From positions 1 through 44,933 of the forward strand of contig NEEC01000250.1 in NCBI GenBank assembly GCA_002189035.1: 44,933 nucleotides of DNA. The letters run 5' to 3'. This DNA comes from Utricularia gibba (taxonomy: Eukaryota > Streptophyta > Magnoliopsida > Lamiales > Lentibulariaceae). Positions 24,015-36,001 of this stretch are shown here, one piece after another. The position numbers and the translations under genes were made by a program. Numbering within the stretch: position 1 is the stretch's first letter; every line of letters begins with the position of its first letter. Below the pieces are notes generated by a model that saw only the letters and a list, made by a program, of their open reading frames with translations, searched no databases and was not told where the DNA came from.

Positions 24015-25116
24015 GTGATGCATTTATTAACGTTGGGTTTTCGGCGGCTGCCTACATGCTTTTTCAAGGAAAAGTTGTCGTTTTTTGGCGGGTGCTGTTG
24101 TTGGGAACTTCGTCCGACCCAAGGTTCGGTCTGACTTCACAGCAATAAGGTCCCATTCGACGAAAATCGTGATACCTTTATTGAAGTTAGGATCTCGTGA
24201 CCACCCCAAATGCTTTTTTCAACAGCATGCTATACACTCGAGAGGGCGCTTTTGTGGGTCACCGAGATCGGGCCGGAATTCGGGTCGAGCTCGGGCCCAA
24301 AGTCAGCTGTAGCCGACAAAAGAAGTGATGCATTTATTAACGTTGGGTTGTCGGCGGCTGCCCACATGGTTTTTCAAGCAACAGCTTGCCGTTTTAAGGC
24401 GGGTGCTGTCGTTGGCAGCTTTGTAAGGGCCCAAGGTTCGGTCAGGCTCCTGAGCCCAATCGGGTCCTACTCGATGAAAATCGTGATGCATTTGCTTTTG
24501 TTAGGATGTCATGAGAACCCCAATGGGTTTTCTCAACACTCTACTTTATATTTGAGAAGGCGCTCTCGGGGGTTTGGGATGGGCCTCGGGTCGGGCTGCC
24601 CATAGTCAGTTGTAGCCCGGAAAATAAGTGATGCATTTATCAACGTTGGGTTTTCGGCGGCTGCCAAATGGTTTTTCAAGCAACAGCTTGCCGTTTTAAG
24701 GCGGGTGCTGTCGTTGGCAGCTTTGTAAGGGCCCAAGGTTCGGTCTGGCTCCTGAGCAATCGGGTCCTACTCGATGAAAATCGTGATGCATTTAGGATGC
24801 CCGAGAAGAAAAAAGTCAGTTGTAGCCTAAGTGATGCATTTATAACGTTGGGTTTTCGGCGGCTGCAAATGGTTTTTCAAGGCTTGCCGTTTTAAGAGCT
24901 TTGTAAGGGCCCAAGGTTTGGTCTGGCTCTGAGCCCAATCGGGTCCTACTCGATGAAAATCGTGATGCATTTAATGAAGTTAGGATGTCATGAGCGCCCA
25001 AATGGTTTTCTCAACAACCTGATTTATATTTGACGAGGTGCTCTAGGCTGGCACTAGTATCGAGCAAATGGTCGAGTCGCGCTCTGGCCCATAGTCATTT
25101 GTAGCCCGGCAAAAAA
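24015..25116 (+). repeat. Tetrameric HOR unit 34 with strongly shortened fourth monomer
   Basis: Monomers start at 24015 (A), 24325 (B), 24628 (X) and 24831 (C). The unit begins 3,971 bp after unit 30, again four units on. A2 carries GGGTCGAGCTCGGGCCC and the A/B border reads GACAAAAG, the pattern that later defines block-III alpha dimers. The C monomer is also eroded: CTGCAAATGG, and TTTTAAGAGCTTTG lacking the GCGGGTGCTGTCGTTGG tract. Confidence 0.87.
24628..24830 (+). repeat. Extra chimeric monomer X34, about 203 bp
   Basis: It keeps the CTGCCAAATGG signature and an almost full C1-like half, but its B2-like half is reduced to a few short pieces (GATGCATTTAGGATGCCCG, then AAAAAAGTCAGTTGTAGCC). 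It is the shortest of the three X monomers. Confidence 0.82.
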
Positions 25117-28100
25117 GTGATGCATTTATTAACGTTGGGTTTTCGGCGGCTGCCTACATGCTTTTTCAAGGAAAAGTTGTCGTTTTTTGGCGGGTGCTGT
25201 TGTTGGGAACTTCGTCCGGACCCAAGGTTCGGTCTGACTTCACAGCACAATAAGGTCCCATTCGACGAAAATCGTGATACCTTTATTGAAGTTAGGATCT
25301 CATGACCACCCCAAATGCTTTTTTCAAACAGCATGCTGAGAAGGCGCTTTTGTGGGTCACCGAGATCGGGCCGGAATTCGGGTCGGCTCGGGCCCAAAGT
25401 CAGCTGTAGCCCGTCAAAAGAAGTGATGCATTTATTAACGTTGGGTTGTCGGCGGCTGCCCACATGGTTTTTCAAGCAACAGCTTGCCGTTTTAAGGCGG
25501 GTGCTGTCGTTGGCAGCTTTGTAAGGGCCCAAGGTTCGGTCAGGCTCCTGAGCCAATCGGGTCCTACTCGATGAAAATCGTGATGCATTTGCTTTTGTTA
25601 GGATGTCATGAGAACCCCAATGGGTTTTCTCCACACTCTACTTTATATTTGAGAAGGCGCTCTCGGGGGTTTTGGGATTGGGCCGAGGTCGGGTCGGGCT
25701 CACGCCCATAGTCAGTTGTAGCCCGGAAAATAAGTGATGCATTTATCAACGTTGGGTTTTCGGCGGCTGCCTAAATGGTTTTTCAAGCAACAGCTTGCCG
25801 TTTTAAGGCGGGTGCTGTCGTTGGCAGCTTTGTAAGGGCCCAAGGTTTGGTCTGGCTCCTGAGCCCAATCGGGTCCTACTCGATGAAAATCGTGATGCAT
25901 TTAATGAAGTTAGGATGTCATGAGCGCCCAAATGGTTTTCTCAACAACCTGATTTATATTTGACGAGGTGCTCTAGGCTGGCACTAGTATCGAGCAAATG
26001 GTCGAGTCGCGCTCTGGCCATAGTCATTTGTAGCCCGGCCAAAAAAGTGATGCATTTATTAACGTTGGGTTTTCGGCGGCTGCCTACATGCTTTTTCAAG
26101 GAAAAGTTGTCGTTTTTTGGCGGGTGCTGTTGTTGGGAACTTCGTCCGGACCCAAGGTTCGGTCTGACTTCACAGCACAATAAGGTCCCATTCGACGAAA
26201 ATCGTGATACCTTTATTGAAGTTAGGATCTCATGACCACCCCAAATGCTTTTTTCAACAGCATGCTTTAAACTTGAGAAGGCGCTTTTGTGGGTCACCAG
26301 ATCGGGCCGGAATTCGGGTCGGGCTTGGGGACAAAGTCAGCTGTAGCCCGTCAAAAGAAGTGATGCATTTATTAACGTTGGGTTGTCGGCGGCTGCCCAC
26401 ATGGTTTTTCAAGCAACAGCTTGCCGTTTTAAGGCGGGTGCTGTCGTTGGCAGCTTTGTAAGGGCCCAAGGTTCGGTCTGGCTCCTGAGCCCAATCGGGT
26501 CCTACTCGATGAAAATCGTGATGCATTTGCTTTTGTTAGGATGTCATGAGAACCCCAATGGGTTTTTCTCACACTCTACTTTATATTTGAGAAGGCGCTC
26601 TCGGGGGGTTTTGGGATTGGGCCAGAGGTCGGGTCGGGCCCATAGTCAGTTGTAGCCCGGAAAAAGTGATGCATTTATCAACGTTGGGTTTTCGGCGGCT
26701 GCCTAAATGGTTTTTCAAGCAACAGCTTGCCGTTTTAAGGCGGGTGCTGTCGTTGGCAGCTTTGTAAGGGCCCAAGGTTTGGTCTGGCTCCTGAGCCCAA
26801 TCGGGTCCTACTCGATGAAAATCGTGATGCATTTAATGAAGTTAGGATGTCATGAGCGCCCCAAATGGTTTTCTCAACAACCTGATTTATATTTGACGAG
26901 GTGCTCTAGGCTGGCACTAGTATCGAGCAAATGGTCGAGTCGCGCTCTGGCCCATAGTCATTTGTAGCCCGGCCAAAAAAGTGATGCATTTATTAACGTT
27001 GGGTTTTCGGCGGCTGCCTACATGCTTTTTCAAGGAAAAGTTGTCGTTTTTTGGCGGGTGCTGTTGTTGGGAACTTCGTCCGGACCCAAGGTTCGGTCTG
27101 ACTTCACAGCACAATAAGGTCCCATTCGACGAAAATCGTGATACCTTTATTGAAGTTAGGATCTCATGACCACCCAAATGCTTTTTTCAACAGCATGCTA
27201 TACACTTGAGAAGGCGCTTTTGTGGGTCACCGAGATCGGGCCGGAATTCGGGTCGGGCTCGGGGACAAAGTCAGCTGTAGCCCGTCAAAAGAAGTGATGC
27301 ATTTATTAACGTTGGGTTGTCGGCGGCTGCCCACATGGTTTTTCAAGCAACAGCTTGCCGTTTTAAGGCGGGTGCTGTCGTTGGCAGCTTTGTAAGGGCC
27401 CAAGGTTCGGTCAGGCTCCTGAGCCCAATCGGGTCCTACTCGATGAAAATCGTGATGCATTTGCTTTTGTTAGGATGTCATGAGAACCCCAATGGGTTTT
27501 CTCCACACTCTACTTTATATTTGAGAAGGCGCTCTCGGGGGGTTGGGATTGGGCCAGAGGTCGGGTCGGGCTCACGCCCATAGTCAGTTGTAGCCCGGAA
27601 AATAAGTGATGCATTTATCAACGTTGGGTTTTCGGCGGCTGCCTAAATGGTTTTTCAAGCAACAGCTTGCCGTTTTAAGGCGGGTGCTGTCGTTGGCAGC
27701 TTTGTAAGGGCCAAGGTTTGGTCTGGCTCCTGAGCCCAATCGGGTCCTACTCGATGAAAATCGTGATGCATTTAATGAAGTTAGGATGTCATGAGCGCCC
27801 CAAATGGTTTTCTCAACAACCTGATTTATATTTGACGAGGTGCTCTAGGCTGGCACTAGTATCGAGCAAATGGTCGAGTCGCGCTCTGGCCCATAGTCAT
27901 TTGTAGCCCGGCCAAAAAAGTGATGCATTTATTAACGTTGGGTTTTCGGCGGCTGCCTACATGCTTTTTCAAGGAAAAGTTGTCGTTTTTTGGCGGGTGC
28001 TGTTGTTGGGAACTTCGTCCGGACCCAAGGTTCGGTCTGACTTCACAGCACAATAAGGTCCCATTCGACGAAAATCGTGATACCTTTATTGAAGTTAGGA

Positions 28101-29171
28101 TCTCATGACCACCCAAATGCTTTTTTCAACAGCATGCTATAACTTGAGAAGGCGCTTTTGTGGGTCACCGAGATCGGGCCGGAATTCGGGTCGAGCTCGG
28201 GCCAAAGTCAGCTGTAGCCCGACAAAAGAAGTGATGCATTTATTAACGTTGGGTTGTCGGCGGCTGCCCACATGGTTTTTCAAGCAACAGCTTGCCGTTT
28301 TAAGGCGGGTGCTGTCGTTGGCAGCTTTGTAAGGGCCCAAGGTTCGGTCAGGCTCCTGAGCCAATCGGGTCCTACTCGATGAAAATCGTGATGCATTTGC
28401 TTTTGTTAGGATGTCATGAGAACCCCAATGGGTTTTCTCCACACTCTACTTTATATTTGAGAAGGCGCTCTCGGGGGGTTTTGGGATTGGGCCAGAGGTC
28501 GGGTCGGGCTCACGCCCATAGTCAGTTGTAGCCCGGAAAATAAGTGATGCATTTATCAACGTTGGGTTTTCGGCGGCTGCCTAAATGGTTTTTCAAGCAA
28601 CAGCTTGCCGTTTTAAGGCGGGTGCTGTCGTTGGCAGCTTTGTAAGGGCCCAAGGTTTGGTCTGGCTCCTGAGCCCAATCGGGTCCTACTCGATGAAAAT
28701 CGTGATGCATTTAATGAAGTTAGGATGTCATGAGCGCCCCAAATGGTTTTCTCAACAACCTGATTTATATTTGACGAGGTGCTCTAGGCTGGCACTAGTA
28801 TCGAGCAAATGGTCGAGTCGCGCTCTGGCCCATAGTCATTTGTAGCCCGGCCAAAAAAGTGATGCATTTATTAACGTTGGGTTTTCGGCGGCTGCCTACA
28901 TGCTTTTTCAAGGAAAAGTTGTCGTTTTTTGGCGGGTGCTGTTGTTGGGAACTTCGTCCGGACCCAAGGTTCGGTCTGACTTCACAGCACAATAAGGTCC
29001 CATTCGACGAAAATCGTGATACCTTTATTGAAGTTAGGATCTCATGACCACCCAAATGCTTTTTTCAACAGCATGCTTTAAACTTGAGAAGGCGCTTTTG
29101 TGGGTCACCGAGATCGGGCCGGAATTCGGGTCGGGCTTGGGGACAAAGTCAGCTGTAGCCCGTCAAAAGAA

Positions 29172-29329
29172 GTGATGCATTTATTAACGTTGGGTTGTCG
29201 GCGGCTGCCCACATGGTTTTTCAAGCAACAGCTTGCCGTTTTAAGGCGGGTGCTGTCGTTGGCAGCTTTGTAAGGGCCCAAGGTTCGGTCAGGCTCCTGA
29301 GCCCAATCGGGTCCTACTCGATGAAAATC
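29172..29329 (+). repeat. B1 subunit (representative)
   Basis: Diagnostics are GGTTGTCGGCGGCTGCCCAC early and GTTCGGTCAGGCTCCTGAG late. The middle (CAAGCAACAGCTTGCCG and AAGGCGGGTGCTGTCG) is shared with C1, and recombination between B and C appears to have occurred inside it. Confidence 0.88.
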
Positions 29330-29484
29330 GTGATGCATTTGCTTTTGTTAGGATGTCATGAGAACCCCAATGGGTTTTCTCCACACTCTACTTTATATTT
29401 GAGAAGGCGCTCTCGGGGGGTTTGGGATTGGGCCAGAGGTCGGGTCGGGCTCACGCCCATAGTCAGTTGTAGCCCGGAAAATAA
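29330..29484 (+). repeat. B2 subunit (representative)
   Basis: Starts TGATGCATTTGCTTTTG and contains CATGAGAACCCCAATGGG, the CTCCACACTCTAC tract, GGCGCTCTCGGGGGG and a CATAGTCAGTTGTAGCCC end. B2 is absent from all block-I units and from the alpha dimers of block III. Confidence 0.88.
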
Positions 29485-29642
29485 GTGATGCATTTATCAA
29501 CGTTGGGTTTTCGGCGGCTGCCTAAATGGTTTTTCAAGCAACAGCTTGCCGTTTTAAGGCGGGTGCTGTCGTTGGCAGCTTTGTAAGGGCCCAAGGTTTG
29601 GTCTGGCTCCTGAGCCCAATCGGGTCCTACTCGATGAAAATC
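29485..29642 (+). repeat. C1 subunit (representative)
   Basis: Diagnostics are ATTTATCAACG (A1 and B1 have ATTTATTAACG), CTGCCTAAATGG, and late AAGGTTTGGTCTGGCTCC. Otherwise it is very close to B1. Confidence 0.88.
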
Positions 29643-29798
29643 GTGATGCATTTAATGAAGTTAGGATGTCATGAGCGCCCCAAATGGTTTTCTCAACAAC
29701 CTGATTTATATTTGACGAGGTGCTCTAGGCTGGCACTAGTATCGAGCAAATGGTCGAGTCGCGCTCTGGCCCATAGTCATTTGTAGCCCGGCCAAAAA
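29643..29798 (+). repeat. C2 subunit (representative)
   Basis: Diagnostics are TTTAATGAAGTTAGG, CATGAGCGCCCCAAATGG, GGCACTAGTATCGAG and the terminal TAGCCCGGCCAAAAAA run before the next A anchor. The length of the terminal A-run varies between copies. Confidence 0.88.
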
Positions 29799-32592
29799 GT
29801 GATGCATTTATTAACGTTGGGTTTTCGGCGGCTGCCTACATGCTTTTTCAAGGAAAAGTTGTCGTTTTTTGGCGGTGCTGTTTGTTGGGAACTTCGTCCG
29901 GACCCAAGGTTCGGTCTGACTTCACAGCACAATAAGGTCCCATTCGACGAAAATCGTGATACCTTTATTGAAGTTAGGATCTCATGACCACCCCAAATGC
30001 TTTTTTCAACAGCATGCTTTAAACTTGAGAAGGCGCTTTTGTGGGTCACCGATCGGGCCGGAATTCGGGTCGGGCTTGGGGGCAAAGTCAGCTGTAGCCC
30101 GTCAAAAGAAGTGATGCATTTATTAACGTTGGGTTGTCGGCGGCTGCCCACATGGTTTTTCAAGCAACAGCTTGCCGTTTTAAGGCGGGTGCTGTCGTTG
30201 GCAGCTTTGTAAGGGCCCAAGGTTCGGTCAGGCTCCTGAGCCCAATCGGGTCCTACTCGATGAAAATCGTGATGCATTTGCTTTTGTTAGGATGTCATGA
30301 GAACCCCAATGGTTTTTCTCCACACTCTACTTTATATTTGAGAAGGCGCTCTCGGGGGATGGGATTGGCCAGAGGTCGGGTCGGGCTCATGCCCATAGTC
30401 AGTTGTAGCCCGGAAAATAAGTGATGCATTTATCAACGTTGGGTTTTCGGCGGCTGCCTAAATGGTTTTTCAAGCAACAGCTTGCCGTTTTAAGGCGGGT
30501 GCTGTCGTTGGCAGCTTTGTAAGGGCCCAAGGTTTGGTCTGGCTCCTGAGCCCAATCGGGTCCTACTCGATGAAAATCGTGATGCATTTAATGAAGTTAG
30601 GATGTCATGAGCGCCCCAAATGGTTTTCTCAACAACCTGATTTATATTTGACGAGGTGCTCTAGGCTGGCACTAGTATCGAGCAAATGGTCGAGTCGCGC
30701 TCTGGCCCATAGTCATTTGTAGCCCGGCCAAAAAAGTGATGCATTTATTAACGTTGGGTTTTCGGCGGCTGCCTACATGCTTTTTCAAGAAAAGTTGTCG
30801 TTTTTTGGCGGGTGCTGTTGTTGGGAACTTCGTCCGGACCCAAGGTTCGGTCTGACTTCACAGCACAATAAGGTCCCATTCGACGAAAATCGTGATACCT
30901 TTATTGAAGTTAGGATCTCATGACCCCCAAATGCTTTTTTCAACAGCATGCTTAACTTGAGAAGGCGCTTTTGTGGGTCACCGAGATCGGGCCGGAATTC
31001 GGTCGGCTCGGGCCCAAAGTCAGCTGTAGCCCGTCAAAAGAAGTGATGCATTTATTAACGTTGGGTTGTCGGCGGCTGCCCACATGGTTTTTCAAGCAAC
31101 AGCTTGCCGTTTTAAGGCGGGTGCTGTCGTTGGCAGCTTTGTAAGGGCCCAAGGTTCGGTCAGGCTCCTGAGCCCAATCGGGTCCTACTCGATGAAAATC
31201 GTGATGCATTTGCTTTTGTTAGGATGTCATGAGAACCCCAATGGGTTTTCTCCACTCTACTTTATATTTGAGAAGGCGCTCTCGGGGGGTTTTGGGATTG
31301 GGCCAGAGGTCGGGTCGGGCTCACGCCCATAGTCAGTTGTAGCCCGGAAAATAAGTGATGCATTTATCAACGTTGGGTTTTCGGCGGCTGCCTAAATGGT
31401 TTTTCAAGCAACAGCTTGCCGTTTTAAGGCGGGTGCTGTCGTTGGCAGCTTTGTAAGGGCCCAAGGTTTGGTCTGGCTCCTGAGCCCAATCGGGTCCTAC
31501 TCGATGAAAATCGTGATGCATTTAATGAAGTTAGGATGTCATGAGCGCCCCAAATGGTTTTCTCAACAACCTGATTTATATTTGACGAGGTGCTCTAGGC
31601 TGGCACTAGTATCGAGCAAATGGTCGAGTCGCGCTCTGGCCCATAGTCATTTGTAGCCCGGCCAAAAAAGTGATGCATTTATTAACGTTGGGTTTTCGGC
31701 GGCTGCCTACATGCTTTTTCAAGGAAAAGTTGTCGTTTTTTGGCGGGTGCTGTTGTTGGGAACTTCGTCCGGACCCAAGGTTCGGTCTGACTTCACAGCA
31801 CAATAAGGTCCCATTCGACGAAAATCGTGATACCTTTATTGAAGTTAGGATCTCATGACCACCCAAATGCTTTTTTCAACAGCATGCTTTAACTTGAGAA
31901 GGCGCTTTTGTGGGTCACCGAGATCGGGCCGGAATTCGGGTCGGGCTGGGGACAAAGTCAGCTGTAGCCCGTCAAAAGAAGTGATGCATTTATTAACGTT
32001 GGGTTGTCGGCGGCTGCCCACATGGTTTTTCAAGCAACAGCTTGCCGTTTTAAGGCGGGTGCTGTCGTTGGCAGCTTTGTAAGGCCCAAGGTTCGGTCAG
32101 GCTCCTGAGCCAATCGGGTCCTACTCGATGAAAATCGTGATGCATTTGCTTTTGTTAGGATGTCATGAGATCCCCAATGGTTTTTCTCCACACTCTACTT
32201 TATATTTGAGAAGGCGCTCTCGATTGGGCAGAGGTCGGGTCGGGCTCACGCCCATAGTCAGTTGTAGCCCGGAAAATAAGTGATGCATTTATCAACGTTG
32301 GGTTTTCGGCGGCTGCCTAAATGGTTTTTCAAGCAACAGCTTGCCGTTTTAAGGCGGGTGCTGTCGTTGGGCTTTGTAAGGGCCCAAGGTTTGGTCTGGC
32401 TCCTGAGCCCAATCGGGTCCTACTCGATGAAAATCGTGATGCATTTAATGAAGTTAGGATGTCATGAGCGCCCCAAATGGTTTTCTCAACAACCTGATTT
32501 ATATTTGACGAGGTGCTCTAGGCTGGCACTAGTATCGAGCAAATGGTCGAGTCGCGCTCTGGCCCATAGTCATTTGTAGCCCGGCCAAAAAA

Positions 32593-33207
32593 GTGATGCA
32601 TTTATTAACGTTGGGTTTTCGGCGGCTGCCTACATGCTTTTTCAAGGAAAAGTTGTCGTTTTTTGGCGGGTGCTGTTGTTGGGAACTTCGTCCGGACCCA
32701 AGGTTCGGTCTGACTTCACAGCACAATAAGGTCCCATTCGACGAAAATCGTGATACCTTTATTGAAGTTAGGATCTCATGACCACCAAATGCTTTTTTCA
32801 ACAGCATGCTATACACTTGAGAAGGCTTTTGTGGGTCACCGAGATCGGGCCGGAATTCGGGTCGAGCTCGGCCCAAAGTCAGCTGTAGCCCGACAAAAGA
32901 AGTGATGCATTTATTAACGTTGGGTTGTCGGCGGCTGCCCACATGGTTTTTCAAGCAACAGCTTGCCGTTTTAAGGCGGGTGCTGTCGTTGGCTTTTGTA
33001 AGGGCCCAAGGTTTGGTCTGGCTCCTGAGCCCAATCGGGTCCTACTCGATGAAAATCGTGATGCATTTAATGAAGTTAGGATGTCATGAGCGCCCCAAAT
33101 GGTTTTCTCAACAACCTGATTTTATTGACGAGGTGCTTTAGCTGGCTTAGTATCGAGCAAATGGTCGAGTCGCGCTCTGGCCCAGTCATTTTAGCCCGGC
33201 CAAAAAA
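32593..33207 (+). repeat. First block-III alpha dimer (unit 43)
   Basis: A43 carries GGGTCGAGCTCGG and CCCGACAAAAG. The second monomer starts as B1 (32902, GCCCACATGG) and ends as C2 (TTTAATGAAGTTAGG), so B2 and C1 are lost between about 32945 and 33013. C2 has the variant GATTTTATTGACGAGG with GCTTTAGCTGGC, a form that recurs at units 47, 48, 49, 55 and 59. Confidence 0.87.
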
Positions 33208-33813
33208 GTGATGCATTTATTAACGTTGGGTTTTCGGCGGCTGCCTACATGCTTTTTCAAGGAAAAGTTGTCGTTTTTTGGCGGGTGCTGTTGTTGGGAA
33301 CTTCGTCCGGACCCAAGGTTCGGTCTGACTTCACAGCACAATAAGGTCCCATTCGACGAAAATCGTGATACCTTTATTGAAGTTAGGATCTCATGACCAC
33401 CCAAATGCTTTTTTCAACAGCATGCTATACACTTGAGAAGCGCTTTTTGGGTCACCGAGATCGGGCCGGGTCGGGCTCGCCCATAGTCAGTTGTAGCCCG
33501 GAAAATAAGTCATGCATTTATCAACGTTGGGTTTCGGCGGCTGCCTAAATGGTTTTTCAAGCTTGCCGTTTAAGGCGGGTGCTGTCGTTGGCAGCTTTGT
33601 AAGGGCCCAAGGTTTGGTCTGGCTCCTGAGCCCAATCGGTCCTACTCGATGAAAATCGTGATGCATTTAATGAAGTTAGGATGTCATGAGCGCCCCAAAT
33701 GGTTTTCTCAACAACCTGATTTATATTTGACGAGGTGCTCTAGGCTGGCACTAGTATCGAGCAAATGGTCGAGTCGCGCTCTGGCCCATAGTCATTTGTA
33801 GCCCGGCCAAAAA
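33208..33813 (+). repeat. Type-beta dimer, unit 44 (A1-[A2::B2]-C1-C2)
   Basis: A2 runs to GAGATCGGGCCGGGTCGGG and then continues as the end of B2 (CCCATAGTCAGTTGTAGCCC, GGAAAATAAG). The next monomer (33509) is a true C1 with TTATCAACGTTGG and an altered anchor GTCATGCAT. The B1 half and most of B2 are missing, and the A2 GAATTC site is lost. Confidence 0.87.
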
Positions 33814-34439
33814 GTGATGCATTTATTAACGTTGGGTTTTCGGCGGCTGCCTACATGCTTTTTCAAGGAAAAGTTGTCGTTTTTTGGCGGGTGCTGTTGT
33901 TGGGAACTTCGTCCGGACCCAAGGTTCGGTCTGACTTCACAGCACAATAAGGTCCCATTCGACGAAAATCGTGATACCTTTATTGAAGTTAGGATCTCAT
34001 GACCACCCCAAATGCTTTTTTCAACAGCATGCTATACACTTGAGAAGGCGCTTTTGTGGGTCACCGAGATCGGCCGGAATTCGGGTCGAGCTCGGGCCCA
34101 AAGTCAGCTGTAGCCCGACAAAGAAGTGATGCATTTATTAACGTTGGTTGTCGGCGGCTGCCCACATGGTTTTTCAAGCAACAGCTTGCCGTTTTAAGGC
34201 GGGTGCTGTCGTTGGCAGCTTTGTAAGGGCCCAAGGTTTGGTCTGGCTCCTGAGCCCAATCGGGTCCTACTCGATGAAAATCGTGATGCATTTAATGAAG
34301 TTAGGATGTCATGAGCGCCCCAAATGGTTTTCTCAACAACCTGATTTATATTTGACGAGGTGCTCTAGGCTGGCACTAGTATCGAGCAAATGGTCGAGTC
34401 GCGCTCTGGCCCATAGTCATTTGTAGCCCGGCCAAAAAA

Positions 34440-35376
34440 GTGATGCATTTATTAACGTTGGGTTTTCGGCGGCTGCCTACATGCTTTTTCAAGGAAAAGT
34501 TGTCGTTTTTTGGCGGGTGCTGTTGTTGGGAACTTCGTCCGGACCCAAGGTTCGGTCTGACTTCACAGCACAATAAGGTCCCATTCGACGAAAATCGTGA
34601 TACCTTTATTGAAGTTAGGATCTCATGACCCCCAAATGCTTTTTTCAACAGCATGCTTTAAACTTGAGAAGGCGCTTTTGTGGGTCACCGAGATCGGGCC
34701 GGAATTCGGGTCGGGCTTGGGGACAAAGTCAGCTGTAGCCCGTCAAAAGAAGTGATGCATTTATTAACGTTGGTTGTCGGCGGCTGCCCACATGGTTTTT
34801 CAAGCAACAGCTTGCCGTTTTAAGGCGGGTGCTGTCGTGGCAGCTTTGTAAGGCCCAAGGTTCGGTCTGGCTCCTGAGCCCAATCGGGTCCTACTCGATG
34901 AAAATCGTGATGCATTTGCTTTTGTTAGGATGTCATGAGAACCCCAATGGGTTTTCTCCACACTCTACTTTATATTTGAGAAGGCGCTCTCGGGGGTTTT
35001 TGGGATTGGGCCAGAGGTCGGGTCGGGCTCACGCCCATAGTCAGTTGTAGCCCGGAAAATAAGTGATGCATTTATCAACGTTGGGTTTTCGGCGGCTGCC
35101 TAAATGGTTTTTCAAGCAACAGCTTGCCGTTTTAAGGCGGGTGCTGTCGTTGGCAGCTTTGTAAGGGCCCAAGGTTTGGTCTGGCTCCTGAGCCCAATCG
35201 GTCCTACTCGATGAAAATCGTGATGCATTTAATGAAGTTAGGATGTCATGAGCGCCCCAAATGGTTTTCTCAACAACCTGATTTATATTTGACGAGGTGC
35301 TCTAGGCTGGCACTAGTATCGAGCAAATGGTCGAGTCGCGCTCTGGCCCATAGTCATTTGTAGCCCGGCCAAAAAA
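34440..35376 (+). repeat. Trimer island in block III (unit 46)
   Basis: Monomers start at 34440 (A), 34752 (B) and 35063 (C); the unit is 937 bp. Its A/B border is CCCGTCAAAAG with GGGCTTGGGGAC in A2, the block-II pattern and not that of its block-III neighbours. Confidence 0.88.
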
Positions 35377-36001
35377 GTGATGCATTTATTAACGTTGGGT
35401 TTTCGGCGGCTGCCTACATGCTTTTTCAAGGAAAAGTTGTCGTTTTTTGGCGGGTGCTGTTGTTGGGAACTTCGTCCGGACCCAAGGTTCGGTCTGACTT
35501 CACAGCACAATAAGGTCCCATTCGACGAAAATCGTGATACCTTTATTGAAGTTAGGATCTCATGACCACCCCAAATGCTTTTTTCAACAGCATGCTATAC
35601 ACTTGAGAAGGCGCTTTTGTGGGTCACCGAGATCGGGCCGGAATTCGGGTCGAGCTCGGGCCCAAAGTCAGCTGTAGCCCGACAAAAGAAGTGATGCATT
35701 TATTAACGTTGGGTTGTCGGCGGCTGCCCACATGGTTTTTCAAGCAACAGCTTGCCGTTTTAAGGCGGGTGCTGTCGTTGGCAGCTTTGTAAGGGCCCAA
35801 GGTTTGGTCTGGCTCCTGAGCCCAATCGGGTCCTACTCGATGAAAATCGTGATGCATTTAATGAAGTTAGGATGTCATGAGCGCCCCAAATGGTTTTCTC
35901 AACAACCTGATTTTTATTTGACGAGGTGCTTTAGCTGGCTCTAGTATCGAGCAAATGGTCGAGTCGCGCTCTGGCCCATAGTCATTCTAGCCCGGCAAAA
36001 A

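Larger units (their letters stand above)
28859..29798 (+). repeat. Representative block-II trimer HOR unit (unit 39)
   Basis: The 940-bp unit shows the full six-subunit layout: A1 28859-29015, A2 29016-29171, B1 29172-29329, B2 29330-29484, C1 29485-29642 and C2 29643-29798 (157, 156, 158, 155, 158 and 156 bp). Each begins with GTGAT. It contains one EcoRI site (A2), one ACTAGT (C2) and ATGCAT in every subunit except A2. Confidence 0.93.
15496..32592 (+). repeat. Block II: trimeric HOR sub-array, about 940-bp period
   Basis: Units 25-42 have order A1-A2-B1-B2-C1-C2. Starts are 15080 (unit 25, whose A part is block-I type), 16000, 17226, 18161, 19106, 20044, 21206, 22146, 23080, 24015, 25117, 26047, 26981, 27920, 28859, 29799, 30736 and 31670. 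Ordinary spacings are 920-945. Units 26, 30 and 34 are longer (1226, 1162 and 1102) because of an extra monomer. B monomers here carry a true B2 half, marked by TGCATTTGCTTTTGTTAGG and CTCCACACTCTACTTTAT. C monomers start TTATCAACGTTGGG and contain CTGCCTAAATGG. A2 starts with GAAGTTAGGATCTC, unlike most of block I. Confidence 0.94.
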
